The position numbers were made by a program, and so were the translations under genes. 43,059 nucleotides of DNA, from positions 1 to 43,059 of the forward strand of contig RFPM01000006.1 in NCBI GenBank assembly GCA_009926125.1, read 5' to 3'. This document shows, piece after piece, positions 19,601 to 28,115 of this stretch (the stretch's first letter is position 1; each line of letters starts with the position of its first letter). The notes beneath the pieces were generated by a model, which saw only the letters and a list, made by a program, of their open reading frames with translations, made no database searches and was not told where the DNA came from. Source of the stretch: Flavobacteriales bacterium. Lineage in GTDB: Bacteria; Bacteroidota; Bacteroidia; Flavobacteriales_D; Crocinitomicaceae.

Positions 19601-19697
19601 GAAAAAACTGTACATAAGCTCCTGCATATTTATCGGTTTTTTGAGCGAAAATAACAGATGGAAGAACTAAAACTAAAGTAAAAAATAATTTCAACAT
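16635..19697 (-). CDS. Large exported TPR-repeat protein (1020 residues)
   Basis: Signal peptide (MLKLFFTLVLVLPSVIFAQ), then nearly the whole length as tandem tetratricopeptide repeats of about 34-37 residues, roughly two dozen in all. Typical units are AYYNIGYAYIAKEKTQDAIN, AYFRIADCYYLNQDNNNLA and TYYFLGNSFYKIKDTLSALN. There is no lipobox, so it is probably soluble in the periplasm or attached through its partner barrel. It is co-transcribed with that barrel. A TAAATTTG box at 19711-19704 ends six bases before the ATG, hinting at a very short leader. Comparable large TPR proteins in this phylum include gliding/T9SS factors such as SprE/PorW, but I see no specific link. Confidence 0.85.
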   Translation of the reverse strand: MLKLFFTLVLVLPSVIFAQKTDKYAGAYVQFFRAEELFQKAQYGAAREEFRSFIYSSQSKNDPLVEKAYYYEGLSALELYNNDAIALLEAFNKNFPENIYKHTIGFRVGKYFYQKEDFVNSQIWFEKVPFKELEKKLHDEFLFKLGYSALQNEDKQVAFNAFRDAKDGKSQYTAPSLYFFSYLNYLSSSLQVALEGFEKLRLDSTFCGVVPYYIAQIYHKQERYKEVIDFAPTLTNCTFIDNESDVNHLIGNAHYRLGNYSAAIPFLENYNRKSKPNRDDCYELAFCYYKSNEFEKAIRQFDRVTGTKDSLAQVAMYQIGESYLALGKLLPARSAFERASEMTILEEIKEDALYNFAVISFKVDINPYDESVRAFEDYLNKYPKSSRTKDVFQYLVNVYTNTSNFSKALESLDKLPSKDNQLKSVYQTVAFNYGVELFQKGDWLNSKKAFELVNRYPIDPEMLALSIYWMADIDFRLNNFDAAINAYRFFLGSPGSNALPQKIDAYYNIGYAYIAKEKTQDAINAFRIYLQSNPQNTEKKIDAYFRIADCYYLNQDNNNLAIQYYKEALKMNTDLNDKALFYLAKSYGYNGELDEKINVLRILLKDYPLSKYRMNGTYELARCFVSKAEYDEAMELYKSFAATYPKSINIIDARIGIADLYFKKWDYVQSELEYIKIINEFEKVRDVCEKAVKGLVEVYAAQKFPEKAAEIADRYPCANISKDEKENLFYNPAFQSYADSSYTDAISKFQVYLSKFPDGRFVNETYYFLGNSFYKIKDTLSALNYFEKFLETPTNVYSESAASRIATYHYSHKNYELAYKFYLKLEQVASKPTTIFTAKLGLMRCAFLIDDFTKAIYYSRFILESGGITTQIKIEGMYSSGISNYRLGNFEDAIAPLEWLVKNTSTSIGSEAKFSIAEINFKQAKYAQADVEIKALLKMKPSYNYWVAKALILQARIFILNNDLFQAEQTLKSVLEFYPDKDDGVLAEANNLFEELMQLKNPVIIEQPVEDLKKIEINEE

Positions 19698-19763
19698 CGC
19701 TTACAAATTTACAAAGTAGCTAGCACTCCGAAATTTCACTATTTCAAAAGTTTTAAACTTGAC

Positions 19764-19794
19764 TTTGTTAAGATAAAAATGCAAATTAGTTTAC
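19764..19794 (+). promoter_or_regulatory. Candidate promoter of the ftsE-like gene
   Basis: TTTG at 19764-19767, a 19-base spacer and TAGTTTAC at 19787-19794, one base off the TAnnTTTG consensus. Transcription would start near 19800, too close for the ATG at 19804 to have a leader but about 33 bases before the GTG at 19834. Confidence 0.4.
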
Positions 19795-19833
19795 CTCTTT
19801 CACATGTTTTATCAAATTTGTAAAAAAAAGATT

Positions 19834-20505
19834 GTGTCGAAAGTAATATCTCTTGTTAATACCCAAATTTACCAACAAAAAAAACTGATATTGGCTAATG
19901 TTTCCTTAGAATTATTTGAAACAGAATTTGCCTATCTAATCGGAAAAACAGGGATTGGGAAAAGCAGCTTGTTAAAAATGCTTTACGCAGAACTCTCCAT
20001 GACAGAGGGTGAGGGTTCCGTGGCAGATTACGATCTTAGAAAATTGACTAAAAAAGAAATCCCTTTTCTTCGCAGAAAAATTGGGATTGTCTTTCAAGAT
20101 TTTCAACTTTTAATGGATAGGACAGTAATTCAAAACCTCTATTTTGTTTTGCAAGCGACTGGCTGGAGAAACAAAGATTTGGTACATAAACGTGCTTTAA
20201 GTTGTTTACAATTAGTCGGTATTGAACAAAAAGCTAATGATTATCCAAATACCTTGTCAGGTGGAGAACAACAGCGCGTTTCAATAGCTAGAGCACTTCT
20301 AAATTCGCCTAAACTAATTTTAGCAGATGAGCCAACTGGAAATTTAGATCCCGAAACATCAGAGGAAATTATGCGCTTGCTAATTGCTGTAGCAAAGGAA
20401 GAAAAAACCGCAATTTTAATGGCAACGCATGATATGCAAATGGTTCAGAAATTTCCAGGAAGGATAATAAAAGTAGAAGATGGAGGAATAAAAGAACTTA
20501 CTTAA
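19834..20505 (+). CDS. ftsE: Cell-division ABC ATPase FtsE
   Basis: ATP-binding subunit of the FtsEX type, which in many bacteria controls peptidoglycan hydrolases at the division site. Complete motifs: Walker A GKTGIGKSS (Lys43 in this numbering), LSGGEQQR signature, Walker B LILADEPTGNLDP and H-loop ATHD. I prefer the GTG at 19834, because VSKVISL aligns with the usual N-terminus of Bacteroidota FtsE and fits the promoter position. The ATG at 19804 would add ten residues of no family character (MFYQICKKKI). No ftsX lies next to it, as is common in this phylum. Its 3' end overlaps the convergent asparaginase gene by 4 bases. Confidence 0.9.
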   Translation: MSKVISLVNTQIYQQKKLILANVSLELFETEFAYLIGKTGIGKSSLLKMLYAELSMTEGEGSVADYDLRKLTKKEIPFLRRKIGIVFQDFQLLMDRTVIQNLYFVLQATGWRNKDLVHKRALSCLQLVGIEQKANDYPNTLSGGEQQRVSIARALLNSPKLILADEPTGNLDPETSEEIMRLLIAVAKEEKTAILMATHDMQMVQKFPGRIIKVEDGGIKELT

Positions 20506-21527
20506 TCCATCATTTCACCAACTAAAGAGGTAGTTACTTGTTTTTTTACCTCATCTCTTGTTAAATTCTGCCCAAATAAATATTGAAGTTTGGTTAATGC
20601 AGCCTCTGTTGTTAAATCATTCGCAGAAATAACGCCCACTTTTTGGAAGAAAGCACTTGTCTGGTATGCGCCATGTTTAACCGATCCGGAACTACATTGA
20701 GTGACATTTAAAACCAACCCACCATTTGAAATATATGAAGAAATAAGTGCTTGTAAAATAGCAGAGCTTGGAGCATTCCCTGTGCCATATGTTTCTATTA
20801 CAACAGCTTTTGTATTGTTAATATTAAATAAATCTTTGTATAACTCAAAAGGAATTCCAGGAAATAATTTTATTAATGCAATTTGATTTGAAAAAGAACT
20901 TTGAACAGTTAAGGCACTTTTTTTAGTTCTAAAAAGACGGTCATTGAGGTATTCTATATTTACCCCTGCAACTGCTAAATTAGGATAATTAGGCGATTCA
21001 AACGCTTCAAATTGGTTAGCAGAAATTTTTGAGCAACGATTGCCTCTATAAAGCGAGTATTCAAAATATACAGCGACTTCTTGTACAATCGCTTCGCCCG
21101 TTTTCTCGTCAAAAGCTGCTGCAATTTCTATTGCAGTTATCAAATTCTCTTTCCCGTCTGTCCGTATTGTTCCTATTGGTAATTGTGAACCCGTGAAAAT
21201 AATTGGTTTTTTTAAGCCCTGAAGCATAAAACTTAAGGCGGAAGAAGTAAAAGCCATTGTATCGGAACCATGAAGCACTACAAATCCATCATATCCTTCA
21301 TAGTTTTCAACAATAATTTGAGCTAAGTTCTTCCAATGTCCTTGCGTTATTTCTGAGGAATCTATCGGCTTAGGGAAACTAATGCTTTTTAAGTTAATAT
21401 TTAGGCGTGCTAGTTCAGGAATATGATCATAGACATATGCAAAATCAAAACTACGTAATTCTCCACTTTGTGGATCTTTAATCATTCCAATGGTGCCACC
21501 TGTGTAAATTAATAAAATAGAACGCAT
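20502..21527 (-). CDS. ansA: Type I (cytoplasmic) L-asparaginase
   Basis: Hydrolyses L-asparagine to aspartate and ammonia. No signal peptide, so cytosolic. The first catalytic motif is YTGGTIGM (Thr12). The second, LHGSDTMAFTSSALSFML, has Ser88 where the E. coli enzyme has Thr91, followed by the conserved Asp89. 341 residues matches AnsA. It starts two bases after the tatD stop, forming an operon with tatD and probably galE. Confidence 0.94.
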   Translation of the reverse strand: MRSILLIYTGGTIGMIKDPQSGELRSFDFAYVYDHIPELARLNINLKSISFPKPIDSSEITQGHWKNLAQIIVENYEGYDGFVVLHGSDTMAFTSSALSFMLQGLKKPIIFTGSQLPIGTIRTDGKENLITAIEIAAAFDEKTGEAIVQEVAVYFEYSLYRGNRCSKISANQFEAFESPNYPNLAVAGVNIEYLNDRLFRTKKSALTVQSSFSNQIALIKLFPGIPFELYKDLFNINNTKAVVIETYGTGNAPSSAILQALISSYISNGGLVLNVTQCSSGSVKHGAYQTSAFFQKVGVISANDLTTEAALTKLQYLFGQNLTRDEVKKQVTTSLVGEMMD

Positions 21528-21529
21528 AG

Positions 21530-22318
21530 TTAGTTGCTTTTAAATTTTTCAAGTTGAAATAGTTCTGTTGCATTTTGGGAAGTGACTTCTGCAATTTTAG
21601 CGTCTGAAAGTTTGTAAATTCCTGAGATTTTTTCAATAATGTATGATAAATAGGCGCTTTCGTTTCGCTTTCCTCTAAAAGGGGCAGGCGAAAGATAAGG
21701 AGCATCTGTTTCTACAACGAGGTGTTTCAACTCTACAGAATTTAAGACCTCTGTTAAGCCAGAATTTTTATACGTAATTACTCCACCTATTCCTAACTTA
21801 AATCCTCCGTAGTCTAAAATTTTATTTGCCTGTTCTAAATTTCCTGTAAAGCAATGGAAAACTCCTTTTAGAGATTCATCATTTTCTTCATCAAGAATTT
21901 CAAAAATCTCATCAAATGCATCTCGAGCATGAATGGCTATTGGCAATTTTAATTTTTTAGCCCAAGAAATTTGTGTTCGAAAAACTATTTTTTGTGCTTC
22001 AATAAACGTTTTATCCCAAAATAAGTCCATTCCAATTTCACCTACTGCACAATATTTACTTGGATTTTTGAATAAGTGAGTTTCTATTATTTTTAGTTCT
22101 TCCCTCCAATTTTCTTTCACATAAGAAGGATGTAATCCCATCATTGGAATTGTGTTTTTTTGCTCCTTTATCAGTTTTTCCATGAGAGGAATACTTTCAC
22201 TATTAATATTTGGGAGTAAAAAATAATGTACGCCTGCAGCTTCAGCACGAATAAAAACTTCTGTTTGATCCTCAGAAAATTCCTCTGCATAAAGATGTGC
22301 GTGGGTGTCAATTATCAT
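21530..22318 (-). CDS. tatD: TatD family metal-dependent hydrolase
   Basis: TIM-barrel amidohydrolase-fold nuclease (3'-5' exonuclease activity in E. coli TatD), involved in DNA repair or turnover. Metal-binding motifs in order: DTHAHLY at the N-terminus, VGEIGMDLF, IHARDA, FHCFTG and VETDAPYLSP. The family signature is complete and the length of 262 is normal. Located between galE (14 bases upstream) and ansA (2 bases downstream). Confidence 0.95.
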   Translation of the reverse strand: MIIDTHAHLYAEEFSEDQTEVFIRAEAAGVHYFLLPNINSESIPLMEKLIKEQKNTIPMMGLHPSYVKENWREELKIIETHLFKNPSKYCAVGEIGMDLFWDKTFIEAQKIVFRTQISWAKKLKLPIAIHARDAFDEIFEILDEENDESLKGVFHCFTGNLEQANKILDYGGFKLGIGGVITYKNSGLTEVLNSVELKHLVVETDAPYLSPAPFRGKRNESAYLSYIIEKISGIYKLSDAKIAEVTSQNATELFQLEKFKSN

Positions 22319-22332
22319 GCTCTAAAATTAAT

Positions 22333-23355
22333 TTATTTTTCAGAAAGAAAGAGTTCCCATTTCCACGCATCAATAACGGCATCATTTATAGATAGTTTTG
22401 ATCTCCATCCTAATAGATTTGAAACTTTATCACAATTTGCAAAAATCTCTACAACATCACCTTCCCGTTTCGGACCAAATGACCAATTTAATTTACACTT
22501 TGATACTTCTTCAAAACAGGAAATTATTTCTAAAACGCTTGTGCCTTTTCCCGTTCCAATGTTAACAGCTTCAAGACAACCTTTTTTATGGTCTTCTAAA
22601 AAAGCAAGCGCTTTAACATGTGCCTCTGCTAAATCCATAACATGAATATAGTCTCTTATACAAGTGCCATCTCTCGTTGGATAATCATTTCCGAAGACAG
22701 TTAAAAAATCCTGCTTGCCTATAGCAGTTTGTGTAACAAATGGCAGTAAATTACTTGGTTTCCCAAGAGGAAATTCTCCAATAAATGAACTTTTATGGGC
22801 TCCAACTGGATTAAAATAACGCAAATTAATTAAACATAATTCCGGGTGTGCTAGAAAAGTATCTTCCATTATTTGCTCGCCAATCCATTTTGTATAACCA
22901 TAAGGCGAAGACGGAAGGTTTTTTGGGCTGTCCTCCGACACCTCTTTTAGCTCCTTAGGTTCCCCATACACAGTACAAGACGACGAAAAAACAAGGTTTT
23001 TTATGCCAAACTCAAGCATTTTATTAAGTATATTGATTAAACCAAAAAGATTGTTTTGGTAGTATTTTAATGGATTTTGAACGGATTCTCCAACGGCTTT
23101 ATAGGCTGCAAAATGAATAATTCCCTCAAAAGAATATTTTTGGAAAATTGCACGAAGGGCCTTGTCATCACAAACATCTACCTCAATAATTTCCGGAAGA
23201 AAGCCAAGAATTTTATTCAAGCCATCCAGCACAATACGATTTGCATTTCTGAAATCATCTAAAATTATGGGGGTATAACCATTTTCTACTAGCGCCACAA
23301 CTGTATGAGATCCAATGTAACCCGCTCCACCCGTGACTAAAACATATTTTGACAT
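22333..23355 (-). CDS. galE: UDP-glucose 4-epimerase GalE
   Basis: Interconverts UDP-glucose and UDP-galactose for polysaccharide synthesis and the Leloir pathway. Extended SDR fold: NAD-binding TGGAGYIGSH (8-17), FSSSCTVYG with the catalytic Ser, and Tyr152-x3-Lys156 in YGYTK. The ATG at 23355-23353 is used; an in-frame TTG two codons upstream is not needed. 340 residues, typical. Confidence 0.95.
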   Translation of the reverse strand: MSKYVLVTGGAGYIGSHTVVALVENGYTPIILDDFRNANRIVLDGLNKILGFLPEIIEVDVCDDKALRAIFQKYSFEGIIHFAAYKAVGESVQNPLKYYQNNLFGLINILNKMLEFGIKNLVFSSSCTVYGEPKELKEVSEDSPKNLPSSPYGYTKWIGEQIMEDTFLAHPELCLINLRYFNPVGAHKSSFIGEFPLGKPSNLLPFVTQTAIGKQDFLTVFGNDYPTRDGTCIRDYIHVMDLAEAHVKALAFLEDHKKGCLEAVNIGTGKGTSVLEIISCFEEVSKCKLNWSFGPKREGDVVEIFANCDKVSNLLGWRSKLSINDAVIDAWKWELFLSEK

Positions 23356-23396
23356 ATTCAAAGGTAAAAATTATTTTACAGCTGCATTAATTTCAT

Positions 23397-25541
23397 TCAG
23401 GGTGCAGTCACTAACTCTAAATCTATTTGGCGTTTTCGAGGATTTACTTGCTGAACCAACACTTGAACTTTATCTCCAAAATTGTATTCTTTCTTTGTTT
23501 TTGCTCCGACGATCCTAAACTTTTCCATATCAAAATAAAAGCGATCTCCTGGGATATCTAGCATTGCGACCATTCCTTCACAGTGATTTTCATCCATTCG
23601 AACAAACATTCCGTGTTCTGCAATTCCGGAAATTGTTCCTGAAAAAACTTCTCCAATATGATCTAAAACAAATAGAGTTTGGAAATACTTTGTTGATTCT
23701 CTTTCTGCCTCAGATGCCTTGCGCTCATTTTTAGAAATCTTTTTGCAAATTTCACTTAAATCATTTCCGTAATGGTGTTTTTGATTCGTTAATTCTTCTT
23801 GTAAAATGCGATGAACAACTAAATCTGCATAACGTCGAATGGGAGAGGTAAAATGAGAATAATATTGAAAAGCTAAGCCATAATGTCCAATGTTTACAGT
23901 ATCATAAGCTGCTTTTGCCATGGAGCGAATTGCCATGGTTTGAATTAGTGAATATTCATTTTTGAAACGCACATCTTCAAATAATGCATTTAAATTTTGT
24001 GCGATTTTAGCGGGATTTTGAAGATCTAATTTGTATCCAAATTTCTCAATAAAAACAGCAAATAATTGAATTTTTGCAGGATCCGGAACATCGTGTACAC
24101 GGTAGATCATTGGAAATAAATCCTTGCCTTTTTTTGGTTTAGAAAGATACGTTGCAACATGGCGATTTGCTAAAAGCATAAATTCCTCGACCAACTTGTG
24201 AGCGTCTTTTGAGGTTTTAATAATCACCTCTTTTGGATTTCCTTTCTCGTCTAATTTAAAGCGCATTTCTTCAGATTCAATGCTTAAAGCTCCTTGTTTC
24301 AAGCGTGCTTTTCGCAAAATTTTTGCGATTTTATCAATTATTAAAATTTCTTCCTTAAAATCACCCTCTTTTCCCTCAATAATTTCTTGTGCCTCTTCAT
24401 AAGTAAATCTGCGATCCGAATGAATAGCTGTTTTTCCGAACCATTCAGTAAATACTTTCCCAGATGTGTCAATCTCAAAAACAGCAGAGAAGGTGTATTT
24501 ATCTTCATTTGGCCGCAAGGAACAAGCAATATTTGAAAGTTGCTCTGGTAGCATCGGAATAACTCGGTCAACTAAGTAAACTGAATTTGAACGCCGCAAT
24601 GCCTCTGTGTCCATTGCTGAACCAGGTCTAACATAGTGGCTTACATCTGCAATATGAACCCCGATTTCAAAATGACCATTGTCCAATTTTCGAAATGAAA
24701 TTGCATCATCAAAATCTCGAGCATCTAAAGGATCAATTGTAAAAGTTGTAATAGCTCTAAAATCTCTGCGACTTTCTATCTCTTTGGAATCTAAGTTAAT
24801 TGGAACAAATTCAGCTTCGTTTATTACAGCTTGTGGAAAAATAGGATCAATGCCTTGATTGTATAAAATCGAGAGCATTTCTGTATCATTCGTTCCAGGA
24901 ATACCAATAACAGAACTTACTTCTCCATAAGGAATCCCGGCAGATTTCGGCCAGGCAATAATTTTAACAAGAACTTTCTCACCATCTCTGGCGCCATTCA
25001 AGTTTTCTTTTGTGATTTGGATTTCTGTACTTACGCGATTGTTATCAGGAATCAAAAGTGCGCCTTTTTGGTTGAATTGGAGCGTTCCAACAAATTGTGT
25101 TCTTGCTCTCTCCTTTATTTCAACAATTGCACCCTCATCGCGTTTTGGACCTTTTTTAAATATACGGACTTTTACACTATCGCCATTCAAAGCTTGACCA
25201 ATATTTTGTGGTGCGATAAAAATGTCTTTTTCTTCACCATCACAAACAACAAATCCAGATCCTCGTTGCGTTAATTGAATTATCCCTTCAAACAAAGAAT
25301 TGTTTTTTCCAAGGGAAAAAGTAAAATGATTTGTTCGTTTTAAAACAGAACTTTCAACTAATCTATTCAAAGAATCAAACACCATTTGACGGGTTGCAGG
25401 ATCTCTAGCATCCACAAGTTCACAAACTTGTTTATGTGTTAATTCCTCTCCTGGCTTTCGCTCAAAAACTTTAATAAGAAGTGTGCTTATGCCCCCTTTT
25501 TTTTTACCTGTGGGCGAGGTGTTTTTACGCTTTTTTGACAT
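23397..25541 (-). CDS. rnr: Ribonuclease R
   Basis: Processive 3'-5' exoribonuclease that degrades structured RNA. Order: basic N-terminal tail (SKKRKNTSPTGKKKGG), winged-helix region, cold-shock/OB domains, RNB catalytic domain with DPLDARDFDDA (Asp residues from about 270 to 279 bind the metals), and a C-terminal S1 domain (GTISGIAEHGMFVRM, about residues 635-710). 714 residues is the usual length. Confidence 0.96.
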   Translation of the reverse strand: MSKKRKNTSPTGKKKGGISTLLIKVFERKPGEELTHKQVCELVDARDPATRQMVFDSLNRLVESSVLKRTNHFTFSLGKNNSLFEGIIQLTQRGSGFVVCDGEEKDIFIAPQNIGQALNGDSVKVRIFKKGPKRDEGAIVEIKERARTQFVGTLQFNQKGALLIPDNNRVSTEIQITKENLNGARDGEKVLVKIIAWPKSAGIPYGEVSSVIGIPGTNDTEMLSILYNQGIDPIFPQAVINEAEFVPINLDSKEIESRRDFRAITTFTIDPLDARDFDDAISFRKLDNGHFEIGVHIADVSHYVRPGSAMDTEALRRSNSVYLVDRVIPMLPEQLSNIACSLRPNEDKYTFSAVFEIDTSGKVFTEWFGKTAIHSDRRFTYEEAQEIIEGKEGDFKEEILIIDKIAKILRKARLKQGALSIESEEMRFKLDEKGNPKEVIIKTSKDAHKLVEEFMLLANRHVATYLSKPKKGKDLFPMIYRVHDVPDPAKIQLFAVFIEKFGYKLDLQNPAKIAQNLNALFEDVRFKNEYSLIQTMAIRSMAKAAYDTVNIGHYGLAFQYYSHFTSPIRRYADLVVHRILQEELTNQKHHYGNDLSEICKKISKNERKASEAERESTKYFQTLFVLDHIGEVFSGTISGIAEHGMFVRMDENHCEGMVAMLDIPGDRFYFDMEKFRIVGAKTKKEYNFGDKVQVLVQQVNPRKRQIDLELVTAP

Positions 25542-25596
25542 AGTCTATAATTAGACGATTAAGTTTGTCGGAAATAATACAATAATGAGAAATCAT

Positions 25597-26346
25597 TTAA
25601 TGACGGATAATCACTTTTCGAGTGATTGTTTTTGATCCTGGAATTTCGATAACAACGAAATAAACACCATTTCTCAATTCAGAAACATTGATTTTCTTTG
25701 ATGAAATGACAGTTTCTTTAGAAATAGTTGTTCCTAAAGCATCCATGATTTTTATGTTTGCTGCTTCTACTCCACTCGTAGTTATTTGAATATGATCTGA
25801 TGCAGGATTGGGGCCAATAGTTACTGAAGCTTCTTCTTTCACTGGCTTAAGTGCTGCTGTATAACTCAATACTAAATCAACAGAGTCAGAAAAGTTAGTG
25901 CCATTATCGGAAACATAATATCTGTATTGAGCTTGCCCAGTAGTTGTCCAATCGTCAGGATTTATAGTAACTTTTAATTTCCCACATTCACTATTGTTTA
26001 CATCAAACAAAACACTTGGAGTTGCTGGCGTAGACCATGGATTAGATACATTTGCAGCATAACAAGTGCCCCCGAATTGGTCAGTACAATGTCCCCAACA
26101 TAAAAAATCTGACCAAGTAGTTGGAACACTGATTTTATCTCGTGTAATTCTCCATTGGTGGGTTGCTCCAGTATTATTAATCAAATCAAAAGAAACTTCA
26201 ATAGGATCTGTGGTTGTAAGTGCTACTTCATGTGTTTGTCCAGAAATATCAGTGTTAGTTCCTGGAATTTCTATACTAATTGTATTTTGAGCATTGAGCC
26301 CAAAAACACAAACAAAAAAAGCAAGATATAAGAAAAGAAATTTCAT
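25597..26346 (-). CDS. Small secreted T9SS cargo protein
   Basis: Signal peptide (FFVCVFGLNAQ, residues 1-20), a beta-rich middle with four cysteines (83, 87, 95, 121), and a C-terminal type A sorting domain from about residue 174: VTIGPNPASDHIQI, GVYFVVIEI and the basic end RKVIIRH. The tail directs it through the type IX secretion system to the cell surface or medium. No enzyme motif; the middle (residues 21-165) was not recognised. It is monocistronic with its own promoter. Confidence 0.88.
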   Translation of the reverse strand: MKFLFLYLAFFVCVFGLNAQNTISIEIPGTNTDISGQTHEVALTTTDPIEVSFDLINNTGATHQWRITRDKISVPTTWSDFLCWGHCTDQFGGTCYAANVSNPWSTPATPSVLFDVNNSECGKLKVTINPDDWTTTGQAQYRYYVSDNGTNFSDSVDLVLSYTAALKPVKEEASVTIGPNPASDHIQITTSGVEAANIKIMDALGTTISKETVISSKKINVSELRNGVYFVVIEIPGSKTITRKVIIRH

Positions 26347-26363
26347 AATAATAACTATCTCAA

Positions 26364-26394
26364 CAAAGATATCATTTTAATGCTAAAAAACAAA
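26364..26394 (-). promoter_or_regulatory. Promoter of the T9SS cargo gene
   Basis: On the minus strand, TTTG (26394-26391), a 19-base spacer and TATCTTTG (26371-26364) give a complete match to the Bacteroidota promoter, 17 bases before the ATG at 26346. Confidence 0.65.
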
Positions 26395-26464
26395 AAACAA
26401 TAAAAAATAAGATGCAAGTTTTAAAAACAAATAAAATTATCTAGAAAAATAGTAGTTTTGAACT

Positions 26465-27136
26465 ATGCAAGAGAAATCTGTAATCATTACCGCTGGCGGA
26501 CTTGGTAAAAGAATGAAAAATGCTTTTCCAAAGCAATTTATTCTTCTTGGAAATAAGCCACTTCTCATGCAGACAATTGAGTTATTTTATGAATTTGATA
26601 CTACTATTGAAATTATTCTAGCGCTTCCTAAAGATTGGGTAAACTATTGGCAGGAGTTGCAAGTTGAGTACAATTTCAAAATTCCTCATACTATTGTTAT
26701 TGGTGGTGAAGAACGATTTCATACCGTGCAAAATGCACTCGAAAAATGCACAGGAAAGTTTATTGCGGTTCACGATGGTGTGCGCCCTTTTGTTTCTCAA
26801 ACACTACTAAAACTCTGTTTTGATTCATTACAGCAAAATTCTGCAGTTATCCCTGTTTTATCTATTAAAGAATCTGTAAGGTTTCTATCCGGTAATAAAA
26901 CGGAAGCGTTGGATAGAAATCACTATAAATTAGTTCACACACCTCAATGTTTTCATGCAGAAGTTCTAAAAAAAGCATATTTACAGCCTTTTCATGATTT
27001 AGTTACTGATGATGCTCGCTTGTTAGAGCAACTGGGCGAAAAACTTTTTTTTGTGGAAAGCGAAGAGGAAAATATTAAAGTTACCACAGCTAATGATTTA
27101 AGAATAGCAATAGCAATTTTAGCTTCAAAAAAATAA
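26465..27136 (+). CDS. ispD: 2-C-methyl-D-erythritol 4-phosphate cytidylyltransferase IspD
   Basis: Third step of the MEP isoprenoid pathway, making CDP-methylerythritol. The nucleotide-binding start ITAGGLGKRM plus FPKQF is diagnostic, followed by VHDGVRPFV and THTPQ-like VHTPQCF, then VTDDARLLEQLG. Length 223 is normal. TAGTTTTG at 26453-26460 ends four bases before the ATG, so a leaderless transcript is possible. Forms an operon with the carboxypeptidase gene two bases downstream. Confidence 0.95.
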   Translation: MQEKSVIITAGGLGKRMKNAFPKQFILLGNKPLLMQTIELFYEFDTTIEIILALPKDWVNYWQELQVEYNFKIPHTIVIGGEERFHTVQNALEKCTGKFIAVHDGVRPFVSQTLLKLCFDSLQQNSAVIPVLSIKESVRFLSGNKTEALDRNHYKLVHTPQCFHAEVLKKAYLQPFHDLVTDDARLLEQLGEKLFFVESEEENIKVTTANDLRIAIAILASKK

Positions 27137-27138
27137 AG

Positions 27139-28038
27139 ATGATAAAACCACCTGATCTTAAAAAAGGCGACAGCATTTATATTTGTACACCAGCAAAAGC
27201 AATAGATAAAGAGCTAGTTTTAGTTGCAAAAAATGAAATTGAAGAAAGAGGATTTAAAGTAATTATTTCAAAAAATTGCTACGGTAAAAACAACTATTTT
27301 TCAGGTAGCGATGAAGAACGAAGTGCAGATTTACAGTTTGGAATAGATCATGAAGAGGTAAAAGCTATTTTTTGCGCGCGAGGTGGCTACGGGTCTGTTC
27401 GCATTTTAGATTTATTGAATTGGGCAAATATGTTGAGGGAACCAAAATGGTTAGTTGGATATAGCGATATTACAGTGTTTCATCAGCGACTTAACAAACT
27501 TGGTATACAAAGTATTCATGGAACAATGCCCTTTAATTTTGGAAGCAATTCTAATCAAGCACTTACCTCATTGTTTTCTGCTCTAGAGAATACTAATTAT
27601 ACTATTTCTGCAAAACTTAACGAAAGTAATTGCCCTGGCAAAGCGAATGGAATGCTTATTGGAGGAAATCTGAGTATTGTTTATAGCTTACTTGGCACGA
27701 ATGATTCTTATCTTTTTGAAGATAAAATTTTATTTATTGAAGATATATCCGAGCATTACTATCAGCTAGATCGCATTCTTTTTACACTAAAAAAAGCGGG
27801 AGTGTTTGAGGCAATTAAAGGGCTCGTTATTGGCGGTATGACAGATATTCAAGATACTGAAGTTCCTTTTGGGATGAGTATTGAAGAGATTGTTTTACAG
27901 CATTTCAAGTTTCGTAAAATCCCTCTTGGCTTCGATTTTCCAGTTGGACACATTTCAGATAATCAAGCACTTATTGTTGGCGCTAATGTTCAACTTACAG
28001 TTGATGAAAAAGGGAGCCAGCTTTCTTATATAAATTAA
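27139..28038 (+). CDS. ldcA: Muramoyltetrapeptide LD-carboxypeptidase (peptidase S66)
   Basis: Removes the terminal D-Ala from murein tetrapeptides during peptidoglycan recycling; cytosolic (no signal). The catalytic triad is readable: Ser109 in GYSDIT, Glu201 in FIEDISE and His271 in GHISDN, matching the S/E/H triad of Pseudomonas LdcA. ARGGYGSVRIL precedes the nucleophile. 299 residues, typical. Confidence 0.93.
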   Translation: MIKPPDLKKGDSIYICTPAKAIDKELVLVAKNEIEERGFKVIISKNCYGKNNYFSGSDEERSADLQFGIDHEEVKAIFCARGGYGSVRILDLLNWANMLREPKWLVGYSDITVFHQRLNKLGIQSIHGTMPFNFGSNSNQALTSLFSALENTNYTISAKLNESNCPGKANGMLIGGNLSIVYSLLGTNDSYLFEDKILFIEDISEHYYQLDRILFTLKKAGVFEAIKGLVIGGMTDIQDTEVPFGMSIEEIVLQHFKFRKIPLGFDFPVGHISDNQALIVGANVQLTVDEKGSQLSYIN

Positions 28039-28082
28039 TTATAAATTAAGAACTAAAGGTGCAATTATTTGTTCTTAAAGAG

Positions 28083-28090
28083 TAAATTTG
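28083..28090 (+). promoter_or_regulatory. Candidate -7 element of the sdh operon
   Basis: TAAATTTG, 25 bases before the sdhC ATG. A TTTG at 28068-28071 is too close (11 bases) for the usual spacing, so only the -7 part is convincing. Confidence 0.4.
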
Positions 28091-28115
28091 TAGACTTTTT
28101 ATAAAGATTATTTTT

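Noticed and set aside
23356-23361. TTG start for galE two codons upstream
   Set aside because: The ATG at 23355 gives the usual GalE N-terminus; the TTG adds nothing conserved.
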